A stretch of DNA of 5,471 bases from Bacillota bacterium (GTDB taxonomy: Bacteria > Bacillota > Clostridia > Tissierellales > Sedimentibacteraceae), in the NCBI GenBank assembly GCA_029239575.1, contig JARBUP010000201.1, forward strand, positions 1 through 5,471. The letters are read 5' to 3'. The notes under the pieces were generated by a model, which saw nothing but the letters and a program-made list of their open reading frames with translations, had not been told where the DNA came from and searched no databases. This document shows positions 5,401-5,471 of this stretch, piece after piece. Positions within the stretch are counted from its first letter, which is position 1, and every line of letters begins with the position of its first letter. Made by a program: the position numbers and the translations under genes.

Positions 5401-5471
5401 TGGTATTAAGCTTGTTACTTGAGGAGCACTTGCAACACTTGAAGCACCTGCACTTGCACCTCCACCAAAAC
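5395..5471 (-). CDS. C-terminal fragment of a Gly/Ala/Ser-rich protein, possibly pilin-like (partial)
   Basis: Only the last 24 codons and a TAA stop are present; the gene continues past the right edge of the window. The readable frame gives a small-residue tail beginning FGGGASAGASSVASAP and ending SLIPK. I chose this frame because of its composition and because it ends just before the ribosome binding site of the next gene. Of the other two frames, one is Cys/Trp/Arg-rich and the other a monotonous Val/Gln repeat. A small protein directly upstream of a PrgI/VirB3-like gene is often the VirB2/TrbC-like pilin or another small membrane subunit in type IV secretion operons, but nothing in this fragment proves that. 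The stop codon lies inside the palindrome at 5371-5400. Confidence 0.5.
   Translation of the reverse strand, partial: FGGGASAGASSVASAPQVTSLIPK

Overview
The window is an AT-rich piece of a Gram-positive conjugation locus, most likely from a Clostridium or a close relative, on a plasmid or an integrative conjugative element. The signs are the strong A+T bias, consensus GGAGG ribosome binding sites, and a type IV secretion gene order like that of Gram-positive plasmids and Tn916-like elements. The genus and the replicon type are inferred, not read directly.

Every gene I accept lies on the minus strand, so transcription runs from position 5471 towards position 1. In that order they are: the 3' end of a Gly/Ala/Ser-rich protein, possibly pilin-like (5395-5471); a small PrgI/VirB3-like two-helix membrane protein (5077-5352); a 206-residue TrsD/TraD-like protein (4456-5076); a 620-residue VirB4-type ATPase (2579-4441); a membrane-anchored two-domain wall hydrolase, lysozyme-like plus NlpC/P60 (1557-2579); a two-helix membrane protein with a SHOCT tail (1155-1520); a membrane-anchored exported protein of unknown function (612-1139); and a 72-residue DUF6103-like protein (361-579). 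Gaps are 0 to 42 bases and one junction overlaps by a base, so this looks like a single operon whose promoter lies outside the window.

The first five genes fit one machine. The ATPase and its partner power and organise the channel at the cytoplasmic membrane, the small membrane protein helps anchor them, and the hydrolase opens the peptidoglycan for the channel. The last three genes are accessory and have no assigned role. The relaxase, the coupling protein and a VirB6-like channel protein are not in this window.

Positions 1-360 have no convincing gene. They hold two terminator-like hairpins (41-63 and 74-100), a perfect 12-base inverted repeat (18-29 and 179-190), a 25-base hairpin (228-252) and four copies of a 17-base motif in alternating orientation (148-310). 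This structured tail and a near-perfect 30-base palindrome at 5371-5400 are the least explained parts of the window.
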